Source: Exiguobacterium sp. Helios (lineage in GTDB: Bacteria; Bacillota; Bacilli; Exiguobacteriales; Exiguobacteriaceae). Taken from it: 64,000 nt of DNA. Below are positions 35,661 to 45,504 of this stretch, in pieces. The first letter of the stretch is position 1. Every line of letters starts with the position of its first letter. The stretch covers positions 2,009,501-2,073,500 of the forward strand of contig NZ_CP053557.1 in NCBI RefSeq assembly GCF_014524545.1. Reading direction: 5' to 3'. A model generated the notes under the pieces. The model saw nothing but the letters and a program-made list of their open reading frames with translations, did no database searches and was not told where the DNA came from. The position numbers were made by a program, and so were the translations under genes.

Positions 35661-36709
35661 TTTAAACACCTCACTGTTTGATCGTATGCTTCTTCTAGAC
35701 GTTTCCGGTTGATTGCTTCTAAGCCAAATCCGTCTTGACCTTGTAAGACAAATCGAATCGACGCATCATTTTTTTTATCCCGTTTCATCAACTCCAAGTA
35801 TCTTTCAAACGGTTGACGTTCCGGTAATACGACACCGATTCGACCAATCAGTTCCACCAGCTGACGGGCTTGACGCTCATTTCCTTCGAGTAACGATACA
35901 AAGACCAGTCCAATTCCGACCGCTTCTCCGTGGGAAAGATCTGCACTCGCATATTCAACCGCATGGCCAAACGTATGTCCATAATTTAAAAAGGCGCGGA
36001 TGCCCGCCTCACGTTCATCCTGCTCGACGATATGTTGTTTCACTTTAATCCCGGCTGAAATCCAGTCTCCCAGCGCTAACTGTTTGATATCTGCCAATTC
36101 AAGTCCGATCAAATCTTCAGCAAATGTCGGACGCGCCAATAATCCGTGCTTCAATAATTCAAAAAAACCGCTTCTCCATTCGCGGTCAGGCAATGTTTGT
36201 AAAAAGGCGGGATCGTACAAAACAGCAGAAGGCTGATAAAAAGCACCTACTAAGTTCTTACCCCAACGTAAGTTTAATCCAACCTTTCCCCCGACACTCG
36301 AATCGTGAGCAAGCAGGGTCGTCGGGATTTGGATAAACGGAACTCCGCGCAGGAAAGTCGCCGCGACGAATCCGGCCAAGTCACCAATCATGCCGCCTCC
36401 GACTGCAAGGATCATCGTCTTACGGGTTGCTCCCTGCTCAATTCCCTCTTCCAATAACCGTTGATAGACAGATAATGATTTGCTGTCTTCTCCCGGCTCG
36501 ACGATACTGACAGATTGATGTGTCAATGGAAAACAGCTTTCGAGCTGACTTCGAATCGACACCATGTGCAAATCCGCTACGGTCTGATCCGTAATGATCC
36601 AAAACTGATCTGCTTCTTGCGCTTGTTTGATTTCACGAATATGATGGATAGCCTTCGTTTCGACATAGACCGGATAAGGACGGCTTGCCTCGATGATCAG
36701 ATGCGTCAA
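35651..36709 (-). CDS. aroB: 3-dehydroquinate synthase
   Basis: A 352-residue NAD- and zinc-dependent cyclase converting DAHP to 3-dehydroquinate. Diagnostic segments are [41 protein letters not shown], the zinc ligand region [11 protein letters not shown], and [14 protein letters not shown]. Its ATG overlaps the aroC stop (ATGA). In B. subtilis aroH and the trp genes come between aroB and aroE(aroA); here aroA follows directly. Confidence 0.96.
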   Translation of the reverse strand: MTHLIIEASRPYPVYVETKAIHHIREIKQAQEADQFWIITDQTVADLHMVSIRSQLESCFPLTHQSVSIVEPGEDSKSLSVYQRLLEEGIEQGATRKTMILAVGGGMIGDLAGFVAATFLRGVPFIQIPTTLLAHDSSVGGKVGLNLRWGKNLVGAFYQPSAVLYDPAFLQTLPDREWRSGFFELLKHGLLARPTFAEDLIGLELADIKQLALGDWISAGIKVKQHIVEQDEREAGIRAFLNYGHTFGHAVEYASADLSHGEAVGIGLVFVSLLEGNERQARQLVELIGRIGVVLPERQPFERYLELMKRDKKNDASIRFVLQGQDGFGLEAINRKRLEEAYDQTVRCLKWG

Positions 36710-37860
36710 AAGAGACGCACCTCCTCCCGGTAGTCTGTAACAGCCTGCTTAAGACGACCAAGCGTCGATGTACCGAACATCTCAAGGACAGCTGCAGCAA
36801 TCTCAACGGCTACGACGGCCTCAAGTACGACCGCAGCAGCCGGAACGGCACACGCGTCACTTCGTTCGATTTGGGCAACGAACGGTTCTTTTGTTTCAAT
36901 GTCGACTGACTGCAGGGGACGATACAGAGTCGGTATCGGTTTCATCGCTACTTGGACCCGAATCGGCATTCCGGTCGACATACCTCCTTCGATTCCTCCC
37001 AGATGATTCGTTTTACGGAAATAACCTGTCTCATCATGCAGAATTTCATCTTGGACGGTACTGCCTTTTCGTCGAGCCAGCTCAAATCCGTCTCCGAATC
37101 CGACTGCTTTCATCGCATTGACACTGATGACAGCCCGGGCGATACGACTGTCGAGTTTCGTCTCGTTTTGCGTAAAGGAGCCGATTCCCGGCATGACACC
37201 CGTCACGACCACTTCGACTTCCCCGCCTAACGTATCTCCGTCTTTTTTGGCTTGATCAATCGCTGCCATCATTCGCTCCGCTGCCGCTTCGTCGGCACAG
37301 CGGACAGGTGATGTCTCAATCGCGTCACGATATGTTAGTGGATTGATGACATCCGCATCGACGCCACCAATCGAACGGACATGCGAGAATAAATCGATGT
37401 CGAGTTGGCTCAACAGTTGTTTGGCAATCGCACCGACAGCGACACGTGCCGCCGTTTCCCGGGCAGACGAACGTTCGAGGACATCCCGTAAATCCCGGTG
37501 CCCATACTTCAATCCGCCGACTAAATCCGCATGTCCCGGTCTTGGACGGGTTAGCGTCCGCGGACGTTCCAACTCTTCTTGCAACGGTTCTGCCTGCATG
37601 ACTTGTGTCCAGTGGGTATGATCTTTATTTTCAATGAACAGGCTGATTGGTGCGCCCGTCGTATAGCCATGGCGGATTCCCCCACGGACATCTACCGCGT
37701 CCTGTTCGATCTGCATTCTCCGTCCTCGACCATAACCACCTTGGCGACGTGTCATCTCACGTTGTACTTTGTCAAAATCAATGATAAGACCAGAAGGGAT
37801 TCCTTCGATGATGACCGATAATCCTTTACCGTGTGATTCACCTGCTGTCATATAACGCAT
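36706..37860 (-). CDS. aroC: Chorismate synthase
   Basis: A 384-residue FMN-dependent enzyme that makes chorismate from EPSP. It starts [47 protein letters not shown] and [13 protein letters not shown] mark the active site. It follows cheR by 22 nt and overlaps aroB. Its product feeds menaquinone (menG, hepS, hepT here) as well as aromatic amino acids. Confidence 0.97.
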   Translation of the reverse strand: MRYMTAGESHGKGLSVIIEGIPSGLIIDFDKVQREMTRRQGGYGRGRRMQIEQDAVDVRGGIRHGYTTGAPISLFIENKDHTHWTQVMQAEPLQEELERPRTLTRPRPGHADLVGGLKYGHRDLRDVLERSSARETAARVAVGAIAKQLLSQLDIDLFSHVRSIGGVDADVINPLTYRDAIETSPVRCADEAAAERMMAAIDQAKKDGDTLGGEVEVVVTGVMPGIGSFTQNETKLDSRIARAVISVNAMKAVGFGDGFELARRKGSTVQDEILHDETGYFRKTNHLGGIEGGMSTGMPIRVQVAMKPIPTLYRPLQSVDIETKEPFVAQIERSDACAVPAAAVVLEAVVAVEIAAAVLEMFGTSTLGRLKQAVTDYREEVRLF

Positions 37861-37882
37861 GTTGCCTCATCCCCTCTTACCC

Positions 37883-38656
37883 TTAGATTTTTTCGTAAAA
37901 AAAGCTTTGCTTCATCTTCAGACCAAATCGTTCTGGTTGGAAAATCTGTTCTGTTCCACCGACGAATAAAATGCCGCCCGGTTTTAAGGCATCGACGAAT
38001 GAACGGTAGACATGCGCCTTGGCTTCCTCTGTAAAATAAATCAAGACGTTCCGGCAGATGATCAAATCAAATCCGGTATCATATCGGTCACCCAACAAAT
38101 TGTGTTTACTGAACCGAACGAGACGTCTGATTTCGGGAACGACTTCAAACTGTTGTTCTTGTTCGATGAAATACCGTTTTTTTCGTGCTTCCTCCACTTC
38201 ATTTAAAGCGGATGCCCCGTAACGGCCTTGTTTCGCCTTTTCGAGAACCAGGTCATCCAAGTCCGTTGCCTGAATCGTAAATTGTGCAGGATCCATCTTT
38301 TCGTTTAAGATCATCGCTAACGAATACGGTTCCTCCCCTGTCGAACAGGCAGCACTCCAGGTCCGGATTCGTCCGTGAGCACGGGCTTGCAATACCGGCA
38401 AGATATCTTGTTCGAGTTGTTGCCACCGAATCGGATTCCGGAAAAACTCGCTGACGTTAATCGTCATGCGATCCAAAAATTCGTCATACAATGTCGCACT
38501 TTTTTCCATCGCCTGCATATAAGAAGCAAATGTACTGTATCCTTTTTTATCGCGTAGCGCTGTCAATCGTCGCTTCATCTGGGCTTCTTTATATTGTCCT
38601 AAATCAATTCCTGATTTTTTTAAGAAACGCTGGATGAAAAGCTCATAGTCCTGCAT
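37883..38656 (-). CDS. cheR: Chemotaxis protein methyltransferase CheR
   Basis: A 257-residue SAM-dependent methylase of chemoreceptor glutamates. The N-terminal four-helix domain (YKEAQMKRRLTALRDKKGY) precedes VSEFFRNP, the SAM-binding WSAACSTGEEPYSLAM, IQATDLDDLVLEKA and DLIICRNVLIYF. The ATG at 38656 has GAGG upstream; the extension to 38827 only reads through the ndk terminator. Location between ndk and the aro genes matches B. subtilis. It implies a motile, chemotactic host. Confidence 0.95.
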   Translation of the reverse strand: MQDYELFIQRFLKKSGIDLGQYKEAQMKRRLTALRDKKGYSTFASYMQAMEKSATLYDEFLDRMTINVSEFFRNPIRWQQLEQDILPVLQARAHGRIRTWSAACSTGEEPYSLAMILNEKMDPAQFTIQATDLDDLVLEKAKQGRYGASALNEVEEARKKRYFIEQEQQFEVVPEIRRLVRFSKHNLLGDRYDTGFDLIICRNVLIYFTEEAKAHVYRSFVDALKPGGILFVGGTEQIFQPERFGLKMKQSFFYEKI

Positions 38657-38750
38657 AGTCCACCTCACAAATCCTCTCTCTGTCGGGATTGTTTCTAACA
38701 CACTCCCTATCTTATTTTCTATCTTAGCATAAAGCCATTTCCTTTCCAAA

Positions 38751-38790
38751 AAACAAAAAAAGACGATTGAGCAGTTGCTCAATCGTCTTG
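38751..38790 (-). terminator. Intrinsic terminator after ndk
   Basis: AAGACGATTGAGCA (38760-38773) pairs perfectly with TGCTCAATCGTCTT (38776-38789) and is followed by a T run on the minus strand. Confidence 0.95.
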
Positions 38791-38796
38791 CCAACA

Positions 38797-39213
38797 TTAA
38801 ACGTTTAATGGTTGTCCTTGAAACCAAAGACCGAGTTCACGCTCGGCACTTTCCACACTGTCTGAACCATGAATGACATTCTCGCTCATCGTGTTCGCGA
38901 AATCGCCCCGAATCGTTCCTGGCAGTGCTTCCGTCGGTTTCGTTTTCCCGATCATCATCCGTGAAACCGTGACGACATCTTCGCCTTCAACACGAAGCGC
39001 GACGACTGGACCAGATGTCAAAAAAGTGACCAACTCTCCGAAAAATGGTTTTTCTGCGTGTTCCGCGTAATGAGCTTGAGCCAATTCTTCAGATACCTGC
39101 ATCATTTTCATTTCACGAATTACAAATCCCTTACGTTCGATACGAGCGATGATTTCCCCAATCAAACCTCGTTCAACGCCATCCGGTTTTACCATTAAAA
39201 ACGTTTGTTCCAT
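38797..39213 (-). CDS. ndk: Nucleoside diphosphate kinase
   Basis: A 138-residue kinase balancing NTP and dNTP pools through a phospho-His intermediate. The catalytic His115 lies in [15 protein letters not shown]; the start [18 protein letters not shown] and [10 protein letters not shown] are also typical. It has its own promoter (39261-39289), a cre-like site over the predicted transcription start, and a strong terminator. Confidence 0.97.
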   Translation of the reverse strand: MEQTFLMVKPDGVERGLIGEIIARIERKGFVIREMKMMQVSEELAQAHYAEHAEKPFFGELVTFLTSGPVVALRVEGEDVVTVSRMMIGKTKPTEALPGTIRGDFANTMSENVIHGSDSVESAERELGLWFQGQPLNV

Positions 39214-39241
39214 TACTAGTTCCCCCTATGAAATGCAGATA

Positions 39242-39256
39242 AAAAAGCGCTTACAT
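39242..39256. promoter_or_regulatory. cre-like CcpA site at the ndk promoter
   Basis: On the minus strand TGTAAGCGCTTTTT agrees with 12 of 14 positions of the usual cre pattern (TG-n-AA-n-CG-n4-CA) and lacks the final CA. It overlaps the predicted ndk transcription start, a position where CcpA would repress. Weak candidate. Confidence 0.3.
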
Positions 39257-39260
39257 AGTA

Positions 39261-39289
39261 AGTTTACTGCGTAAATGGACAAGCGGCAA
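39261..39289 (-). promoter_or_regulatory. Candidate sigma-A promoter of ndk
   Basis: On the minus strand TTGCCG (39284-39289) and TAAACT (39261-39266) at 17 bp spacing, about 48 nt before the ndk ATG. Confidence 0.5.
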
Positions 39290-39307
39290 GAAATTTTTTA
39301 CATTTTT

Positions 39308-40270
39308 TCAACCTTTGCGTTTTCCGACATACCGGGCGACTTCTTCCAAGGAACGTTTTGCTGACGATTTCGGCAGATGATTCAAGCGGAGAATCGCCCG
39401 TCGGATGTATAAATCAACGGTTTGTTGCGTGCGCTCCAACGCATCTGATTGTTGCAACCGGTCCAGTAAAGGAGCCACTTCTTCATGACTCGGCATCGAA
39501 CGGATCTTTTGTAACTCACGAAAGAAGTCTTGATCTTCCGAAGCATAAAACACAGGCAAAGTTTTATGACCATGCCGCAAATCTTCCGCGACAGGTTTTC
39601 CGAGTTCCGTCCGCTTGGCCGTAAAATCGAGCAAATCATCTGCAATTTGGAAAGCTAGACCGATGTCACGCCCAAATTGTCGTAACGCTTTTGTATCTTC
39701 CGGTGAACAGTTCGCGACAATCGCCCCAAGGTGACAGCTGGCTTCAATCAAGATCGCCGTTTTCCGTTCAATCCGCTTGATATACCGTTTGATGGATTGT
39801 TCCCAGTCGTACTGATCGTAAATCTGCTCGATTTCGCCCTCACAGATTTCACGCATCGCATGGACCATCACTTGAACAAGTTCCGGTTTCCCGACTTCAC
39901 CAATCAACTTAACTGCTTCCCCAAATAAAAAGTTACCGGAATAGAGGGCAACTTCTTCATCAAAATGTTGCATGACGGTTGGTTTTCCGCGTCGCAATTC
40001 GGCATCATCAATCACATCATCATGCACGAGCGAAGCCATGTGAACCAGTTCAAGACTGGCTGCGACTCGCACGAGTTCATCACGGTCCGCCCGACCGAAT
40101 TTTGATGCCAACAGAACAAACGCAGGCCGAATCCGTTTGCCGCCTGCTTGAAGCAATTGTTGTCCGGCAGCATCGATTGTCGGATCGTTCGATGCGATGT
40201 GACTGATCAAAAATTCATCCACTAAATTCACTTCTTTTGTTACATCCCGATAAATTGAATGCAGTGACAT
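39308..40270 (-). CDS. hepT: Heptaprenyl diphosphate synthase component II
   Basis: A 320-residue trans-isoprenyl diphosphate synthase that builds the C35 side chain of menaquinone-7. The first aspartate-rich motif is HDDVIDDAE (Asp84-Asp89) and the second is QIADDLLDF. GGKRIRPAFVLLA is the upstream substrate motif. It needs component I (hepS, 41002-41580). The ATG at 40270 lies just past the menG stop. Its Shine-Dalgarno is weak, suggesting coupling to menG. Confidence 0.95.
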   Translation of the reverse strand: MSLHSIYRDVTKEVNLVDEFLISHIASNDPTIDAAGQQLLQAGGKRIRPAFVLLASKFGRADRDELVRVAASLELVHMASLVHDDVIDDAELRRGKPTVMQHFDEEVALYSGNFLFGEAVKLIGEVGKPELVQVMVHAMREICEGEIEQIYDQYDWEQSIKRYIKRIERKTAILIEASCHLGAIVANCSPEDTKALRQFGRDIGLAFQIADDLLDFTAKRTELGKPVAEDLRHGHKTLPVFYASEDQDFFRELQKIRSMPSHEEVAPLLDRLQQSDALERTQQTVDLYIRRAILRLNHLPKSSAKRSLEEVARYVGKRKG

Positions 40271-40271
40271 C

Positions 40272-40979
40272 TCACCACTTCTTTCCGAGGTGCATTGCAG
40301 CCGCCCCACCTGCAAATGCTTTTACTTCAACTTGCATAAAACCGGCCTGTTCAAACAGTTGCTTCAGCTCGACACGATCTAAAAAGACTTCTGTTGATTC
40401 TTGTAGCCAATTGTATTGATCATAGGATTTCGCAAACAAACGACCGACTTGCGGCATGATTTTCCCGAAATATAGTGCGTATGCTTCTTTAAATAACGGT
40501 GCTGTCGGTTGGCTCGTCTCGAGACAAACGACCGTCCCGCCTGGTTTCAGGACCCGGTGCATTTCTTTAATGACTTGCAGATAATCCGGAACGTTCCGCA
40601 GCCCAAAGCCAATCGTCACGTAATCAAACGAATGGTCGCCAAACGGAAGCTCCATCGCGTTTCCATGAATCAATTCGACATTTTTCATTTCAAGCGCTTC
40701 AACTTTTTCCACGCCGACTTTCAACATGTTTTCAGAAAAATCGAGTCCTTTGATCACACCCGTCGGACCGGCTGCTTTCGCAAGTTGAATCGTCCAGTCG
40801 GCAGTTCCGCAACATAAGTCGAGACACTTTGCTCCCGGAAACACATTCATCCGCCGCATCGTTTCTTTTCTCCACAATTTATGAAGGCGGAAGCTGATGA
40901 TGGAATTCATCTGATCATAATTACTTGAAATCGATTGAAACACTTCATATACTTTTTTCTCTTTTTCTTGTGTCTGCAC
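40272..40979 (-). CDS. menG: Demethylmenaquinone methyltransferase
   Basis: A 235-residue SAM-dependent C-methyltransferase, the last step of menaquinone synthesis. SAM motif I is [28 protein letters not shown] and [11 protein letters not shown] follow. The GTG at 40979 is chosen because AAAGGG lies 8 nt upstream and the resulting [13 protein letters not shown] start fits the family. It sits between hepS and hepT, as in B. subtilis. Confidence 0.95.
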   Translation of the reverse strand: MQTQEKEKKVYEVFQSISSNYDQMNSIISFRLHKLWRKETMRRMNVFPGAKCLDLCCGTADWTIQLAKAAGPTGVIKGLDFSENMLKVGVEKVEALEMKNVELIHGNAMELPFGDHSFDYVTIGFGLRNVPDYLQVIKEMHRVLKPGGTVVCLETSQPTAPLFKEAYALYFGKIMPQVGRLFAKSYDQYNWLQESTEVFLDRVELKQLFEQAGFMQVEVKAFAGGAAAMHLGKKW

Positions 40980-41001
40980 GCAGTTCACCCTTTCGAAGAT
41001 A

Positions 41002-41580
41002 TTACGCTACTGCCATCTGTTCCAGATGAGATAATAACAGTTGTTGAGCACTTGCCTGTAAGCTTCGTGCCCGTTGACGGATTAAACGTTGTCCGTCCTC
41101 CGTCAACCAGTCTCTTCCGCTAATCGTTGCTAGTCCTTGAACCAATCCGAATTCTGCCTTTAACCACAATAAGACATACTCATCGGTCGAATCGTAGTTT
41201 TCCTCATGAAGGGCACATTTTGCTTCGTTCACATGCTGAACGGTCCGTCCGAGTGTTACGAGTGCCGTTTGGGGAAGAGAAGCCAATTCTTCGAAGAAAT
41301 AGCTCGAAAACAAATCTCCGGCCAAAACCAGCAATTGTCGTTCTTTTGAACCTCTCTCGGTCTCTCCGACACGTTCATGTAACAGTAAGGCCACTTGTGC
41401 ATAGTGCACACCTTTGACAAGTGATTGCCAAGCCAACGTTTCATTTTGGGCGACATCGATCAACCAACTGATTTGTTCACGATTGATGAAAGGGAAATCC
41501 ACATGCCGAGCCAATTGTGTTGTTTGTTTTGTAGTGAGTGCAGTGACCATTTCTTCCACGAGCAGCTCTTGATGATTCAT
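41002..41580 (-). CDS. hepS: Heptaprenyl diphosphate synthase component I
   Basis: A 192-residue helical, non-catalytic partner of Hep[21 protein letters not shown] is the conserved core of the HepS/HepA family. It is the first gene of hepS-menG-hepT. The RNA-binding regulator gene mtrB and folate gene mtrA, which precede hepS in B. subtilis, are not here. Confidence 0.85.
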   Translation of the reverse strand: MNHQELLVEEMVTALTTKQTTQLARHVDFPFINREQISWLIDVAQNETLAWQSLVKGVHYAQVALLLHERVGETERGSKERQLLVLAGDLFSSYFFEELASLPQTALVTLGRTVQHVNEAKCALHEENYDSTDEYVLLWLKAEFGLVQGLATISGRDWLTEDGQRLIRQRARSLQASAQQLLLSHLEQMAVA

Positions 41581-41634
41581 GCTTTTACCCCCCGATCTCC
41601 AGTGCCATCTCGTTGATGGATTTTCTTCTTTTTT

Positions 41635-41643
41635 AATATACCA
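41635..41643 (-). promoter_or_regulatory. Candidate extended -10 promoter for hepS-menG-hepT
   Basis: On the minus strand TGGTATATT gives TG-n-TATATT (hexamer 41635-41640), about 55 nt before the hepS start. No -35 at standard spacing. Confidence 0.4.
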
Positions 41644-41677
41644 TAATCAGTCCGTTTTCTCGTCTCTCAATGTCCAC

Positions 41678-41712
41678 AAAAAAAGCCGTCCGAGGATTTC
41701 CTCGAACGACTA
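41678..41712 (-). terminator. Intrinsic terminator after hup
   Basis: GTCGTTCGAGGA and TCCTCGGACGGC form a 12-bp stem with G-T wobbles in the minus-strand RNA, followed by TTTTTTT. Confidence 0.9.
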
Positions 41713-41722
41713 TGTAGCCGAA

Positions 41723-41995
41723 TTACTTAACCGCATCTTTCAATGCTTTACCTGGTTTGAAAGCCGGTACTTTGCTTGCTGGGATTTCGATATCTTCTTT
41801 TGTACGTGGGTTGCGACCTTTACGAGCTGCGCGTTCACGGACTTCGAAGTTACCAAAGCCAATCAATTGGACTTTCTCTCCAGACTGAAGTGTCTCAGTG
41901 ATCGATTCGAATGTTGATTCTACAACTTTCGTCACGTCTTTTTTAGTCAGACCTGATTTTTCGACAACTGCTTGAATGAGTTCAGTTTTGTTCAT
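41723..41995 (-). CDS. hup: DNA-binding protein HU
   Basis: A 90-residue histone-like protein that bends and compacts DNA. It starts [40 protein letters not shown] leads into the DNA-gripping beta arm, and [14 protein letters not shown] ends it. The ATG at 41995 has GGAGGGGG 8 nt upstream; the GTG at 42004 touches that site. Own promoter and terminator. In B. subtilis spoIVA is the next gene upstream; here it is yphF. Confidence 0.97.
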   Translation of the reverse strand: MNKTELIQAVVEKSGLTKKDVTKVVESTFESITETLQSGEKVQLIGFGNFEVRERAARKGRNPRTKEDIEIPASKVPAFKPGKALKDAVK

Positions 41996-42031
41996 TACGT
42001 TCACCCCCTCCCAATCACTTCTTCGAGGCTA

Positions 42032-42060
42032 ATCATACCTTATAAACGTTGATATTACAA
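42032..42060 (-). promoter_or_regulatory. Sigma-A promoter of hup
   Basis: On the minus strand TTGTAA (42055-42060) and TATGAT (42032-42037) at 17 bp spacing, about 37 nt before the hup start. Confidence 0.7.
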
Positions 42061-42080
42061 CATTTTCGTTAGAATCCCCA

Positions 42081-42815
42081 TTAATTTTCTGATTCTTCGA
42101 TCGATTTCTCAGAAAACACAGGTTCGCCTTTTTTATTGATTGTGTAACTTTGGGAGTACGCAGGAACAAAAGGTTGCTCATCGTAGAGCAAATGCCGAAT
42201 ATCTTGGCCGACTTTCGGCTTTTTCTTCGCTGTTTCGACGGCTTTTTTAAGTTCAGGCAAGTAGTTGATAAACAACTGTCCTTGCCCGTCTACATAGATC
42301 GACAGTTTTTCGTCTGAATACGGACTCGGCACTTTTGGTTCATCTTTAATAAACAGCTTTTTGTAATCCAGCGTAAACTGATTTTTCCCGATCGAACCTT
42401 TGAAAGGATACTTGTCATTTTTCTTACGGTACGTATCAATTCGGACTTGGAGCTTTTGAAGTTCTTCTGCTACAAGCAAGTCCATCAATTTGACTGTCGG
42501 TTTTTTCTCGACGTCGACGAGTAAATAAATGAATGTACCGCCACCTTCAAAACTGTTTGGAGGCGGGTCACTCATGTATCGCGGAATCAGACGTCCCAGT
42601 TCGATTTGATAGCGTTCCATTAATGGCGTATCTGCTTCTCTTGTTTTGATTGGTAAAACTCCCGTATCCTTTTGATACGCGTCCACTGCATTTTGTACCG
42701 TCCGAATCTGTTCCGGATAAGGAACCCGATTCGACGGTTTTTGACTGTCCGGAAACAGACAACCGGATAACAACATGACCGGGACCAACATGAAAACCAC
42801 CAAAAGTTTTTTCAT
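42081..42815 (-). CDS. yphF: YphF-like lipoprotein
   Basis: A 244-residue predicted lipoprotein: signal peptide KKLLVVFMLVPVMLLSGC with lipobox LSGC and Cys near residue 19. The rest is hydrophilic (VQNAVDAYQKDTGVLPI, YEQPF-like YDEQPFVPAYSQSY). Length equals the B. subtilis YphF I recall, and it follows yphE in the same order. The ATG at 42815 overlaps the yphE stop (ATGA). Function unknown. Confidence 0.85.
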   Translation of the reverse strand: MKKLLVVFMLVPVMLLSGCLFPDSQKPSNRVPYPEQIRTVQNAVDAYQKDTGVLPIKTREADTPLMERYQIELGRLIPRYMSDPPPNSFEGGGTFIYLLVDVEKKPTVKLMDLLVAEELQKLQVRIDTYRKKNDKYPFKGSIGKNQFTLDYKKLFIKDEPKVPSPYSDEKLSIYVDGQGQLFINYLPELKKAVETAKKKPKVGQDIRHLLYDEQPFVPAYSQSYTINKKGEPVFSEKSIEESEN

Positions 42816-43009
42816 GCGCTCGGACCTGCCATGACGATAAAGATCATGATGATCGATGCAACGATAAAACAAAGAAAAGCAATGGTCGACATCAAAAATT
42901 GCCAACCTCCGGATAATTTCGTCCGACTGATTGTGACCAATAAGACACTGATCGCAAACAAACCGATCCCGGCGAACGAAATCCACATTTTTAGTAATCC
43001 AGGACTCAA
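42812..43009 (-). CDS. yphE: YphE-like small membrane protein (DUF2768)
   Basis: A 65-residue protein with two membrane segments (ISFAGIGLFAISVLLVTI and TIAFLCFIVASIIMIFIVM) and the family start SPGLLKMWISFAGIG. The TTG at 43009 is preferred because it gives that start and has GGTGG 5 nt upstream. A GTG at 43018 adds three residues and cannot be excluded. Lies between gpsA and yphF. Confidence 0.75.
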   Translation of the reverse strand: MSPGLLKMWISFAGIGLFAISVLLVTISRTKLSGGWQFLMSTIAFLCFIVASIIMIFIVMAGPSA

Positions 43010-43027
43010 GGTTTCCACCCCACTCCG

Positions 43028-44056
43028 TTAATCTTTCATCGTAAACAGATGTTCAATCTCATTTTTCTGCGGACGGCGCATCAATTTCTGTACTTCTTCT
43101 GCCGGAGTATGTCCGTCGAATAAGACATGATAAAGCGCTGTCGTGATGGGTAACTCACATTGTTTCGTTTCCGCTAAATCGTAAGCAGCTTGTGTCGCCC
43201 GGACGCCCTCGACGACCATCCCCATGTTCTCAAGAACGGTTTCGAGTTTTTCGCCCCGGCCGATCGCATTTCCTGCACGCCAGTTCCGGCTGTGGACCGA
43301 TGTACAGGTCACGATTAAGTCGCCCATTCCCGTCAAACCAGTGAACGTCATCGGATTTGCACCGAACAATGTTCCGAGTCGGGCAATTTCGACCATTCCA
43401 CGGGTGATCAAGGCAGCTTTGGCATTATCACCGTACCCTAATCCATCTGCCATTCCGGCTGCTAAAGCAATGATGTTCTTGAATGCTCCGCCCAGTTCTG
43501 CTCCGATGATATCGGCATTCAAATAGACACGGAAGTTATCATTCGTAAACAATTCCTGCACACGTCCCGCCTCTGCCATATCAGTGGAAGCAACCGTCAC
43601 AGTCGTCGGCTTCCGTAATGCGACTTCTTCCGCGTGGGATGGACCCGTCAACACACAAATTGCTGAACGTTTAGAGGCATCAATTTCCTGTTCCATCAAT
43701 TCCGACAGCCGCAAATGTGTTTTAGGTTCAATCCCTTTCGAGGCATGAATCAACACGACCGGTTCCGTCAACAATTCATTCAGCTGACGCGATACAGAAC
43801 GAATCGCAGAAGAGGGCGTCACAATCAAGATATGTGAGACCCCTTCAACAGCTTCGCTTAAAACAGTTGTTGCCCGAAGTGATTCCGGCAACGTCACATC
43901 TGGTAAGAACTGCGTATTTTCATGATTTTGATTAATGGCATCAACATTTTTTTGATCCCGACCATAGAGAGTGACCTCATGACCGTTATCGGCTAAAACG
44001 AGTGAGAGTGCGGTTCCCCAACTCCCGGCTCCAATGACTGCGATTTTTTTCATCAT
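43028..44056 (-). CDS. gpsA: NAD(P)-dependent glycerol-3-phosphate dehydrogenase
   Basis: A 342-residue enzyme reducing DHAP to sn-glycerol-3-phosphate for phospholipids. The nucleotide-binding fold is AVIGAGSWGTALSLVLADNG. SKGIEPKTHLRLSE, LGGAFKNIIALAAG (catalytic Lys), TFTGLTGMGDLIVTCTS and SRNWRAGNAIGRG follow. It is 14 nt downstream of der. plsC at 46732-47331 uses a later intermediate of the same pathway. Confidence 0.97.
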   Translation of the reverse strand: MMKKIAVIGAGSWGTALSLVLADNGHEVTLYGRDQKNVDAINQNHENTQFLPDVTLPESLRATTVLSEAVEGVSHILIVTPSSAIRSVSRQLNELLTEPVVLIHASKGIEPKTHLRLSELMEQEIDASKRSAICVLTGPSHAEEVALRKPTTVTVASTDMAEAGRVQELFTNDNFRVYLNADIIGAELGGAFKNIIALAAGMADGLGYGDNAKAALITRGMVEIARLGTLFGANPMTFTGLTGMGDLIVTCTSVHSRNWRAGNAIGRGEKLETVLENMGMVVEGVRATQAAYDLAETKQCELPITTALYHVLFDGHTPAEEVQKLMRRPQKNEIEHLFTMKD

Positions 44057-44070
44057 GATTCACCTTGTCC

Positions 44071-45381
44071 TTATTGTTTTTGACGTGCCAAAATCCGAAT
44101 TGGTGTTCCTGTAAAATCAAAAGCTTCACGAATCCGGTTATCCAGATAACGTTTATATGAGAAGTGTAACAATTCCGGATCATTGACGAATAAAACGAAT
44201 GTAGGCGGACGAGAAGCGACCTGTGTCGCATAGTTAATCCGCAAACGAACACCTTTATCCGTTGGTGCAGGATTCATTGCTACCGCATCTACGATGACAT
44301 CATTCAAGACACTTGTCTGAATGCGTTGTGCATGACTCTTCGCTGCTTGTTTGATGACAGGAAGTAACGTTTGTAAACGACGTTTTGTTTTCGCCGAGAC
44401 AAAAACGATTGGTGCATAATCAAGGAACCGGAATTCTTCGCGAATTTCCTCTTCCATTTTTTTCATTGTTTTATCGTCTTTTTCAACGGCATCCCATTTA
44501 TTGACGACGATCACGATAGCACGACCTGCTTCATGGGCATAACCGGCAACTTTTTTATCTTGCTCGATGATGCCTTCTTCACCATCTAATACGACACAGA
44601 CGACATCCGCCCGTTCGATGGCTTTTTGTGCACGCATGACACTGAATCGTTCTGTTGATTCATAGACTTTTCCGCGTTTGCGCATACCAGCTGTATCGAT
44701 GATGACATACTCTTGTTCATCCCGTGAAAACGGTGTATCGATTGCATCACGCGTTGTACCGGCGACACTTGACACGATGACCCGTTCTTCACCGAGAATC
44801 GAGTTCGTCATACTTGATTTCCCGACGTTTGGACGTCCGACTAAAGCAAACTTAATCGTGTCCTCATCGTATTCGATCTCTTCTTTATCCGGTGCAAGCT
44901 CAAGCACACGGTCAAGCATATCTCCGAGTCCTAAACCGTGCGTTCCGGAAATCGGATACAAATCACCAAATCCTAATGAATAAAACTCGTACATCAAATC
45001 GCGCATTTCAAAGTTATCGACTTTGTTGACCGCAATGACAACGGGTTTATTTGAACGGAATAACATATTTGCGACTTCTTCATCTGCTGATGTAATGCCT
45101 TCACGGCCGTTGACCATAAAAATAATGACATCCGCTTCATCGATAGCGAGTTCCGCCTGATGACGCATCATTTGAAGTAGGGGCTCATCCCCGACTTCGA
45201 TTCCACCTGTATCAATCAAATGAAAATGACGATTCAGCCATTCTCCAGTTCCGTATATACGGTCGCGGGTAACGCCTGGCTTGTCTTCTACGATCGAAAC
45301 CCGATCTCCAATCACCCGGTTAAAAATCGTCGACTTTCCGATATTTGGGCGACCTACGATCGCCACTACTGGAATTGCCAT
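44071..45381 (-). CDS. der: Ribosome-associated GTPase Der (EngA)
   Basis: A 436-residue essential GTPase for 50S subunit assembly with two tandem GTPase domains and a KH-like C-terminal domain. P-loops are GRPNIGKST and GRPNVGKSS. Their DTxG motifs are LIDTGGIE and IIDTAGMR; NKxD motifs are AVNKVDN and VVNKWDA. Followed by gpsA-yphE-yphF. Confidence 0.98.
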   Translation of the reverse strand: MAIPVVAIVGRPNIGKSTIFNRVIGDRVSIVEDKPGVTRDRIYGTGEWLNRHFHLIDTGGIEVGDEPLLQMMRHQAELAIDEADVIIFMVNGREGITSADEEVANMLFRSNKPVVIAVNKVDNFEMRDLMYEFYSLGFGDLYPISGTHGLGLGDMLDRVLELAPDKEEIEYDEDTIKFALVGRPNVGKSSMTNSILGEERVIVSSVAGTTRDAIDTPFSRDEQEYVIIDTAGMRKRGKVYESTERFSVMRAQKAIERADVVCVVLDGEEGIIEQDKKVAGYAHEAGRAIVIVVNKWDAVEKDDKTMKKMEEEIREEFRFLDYAPIVFVSAKTKRRLQTLLPVIKQAAKSHAQRIQTSVLNDVIVDAVAMNPAPTDKGVRLRINYATQVASRPPTFVLFVNDPELLHFSYKRYLDNRIREAFDFTGTPIRILARQKQ

Positions 45382-45422
45382 CCCAACACCTTCTTTCTCT
45401 TCTCTCGCTTCATAGCCGTTCT

Positions 45423-45431
45423 ATTGTACCA
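45423..45431 (-). promoter_or_regulatory. Candidate extended -10 promoter of der
   Basis: On the minus strand TGGTACAAT gives TG-n-TACAAT (hexamer 45423-45428), about 40 nt before the der ATG and downstream of the rpsA terminator. Confidence 0.5.
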
Positions 45432-45465
45432 AATGAAGCGGTTTTATACCATATCTATCGGAACA

Positions 45466-45499
45466 TAAAAAAAGTGAACACGTTTCGTGTTCACTTTTA
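45466..45499 (-). terminator. Intrinsic terminator after rpsA
   Basis: AAAGTGAACACG (45471-45482) pairs perfectly with CGTGTTCACTTT (45486-45497), followed by TTTT on the minus strand. Confidence 0.95.
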
Positions 45500-45504
45500 C
45501 TACG

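Noticed and set aside
42816-42986. 57-residue N-terminal extension of YphF
   Set aside because: It reads yphE in another frame; the lipoprotein signal peptide starts at the ATG at 42815.
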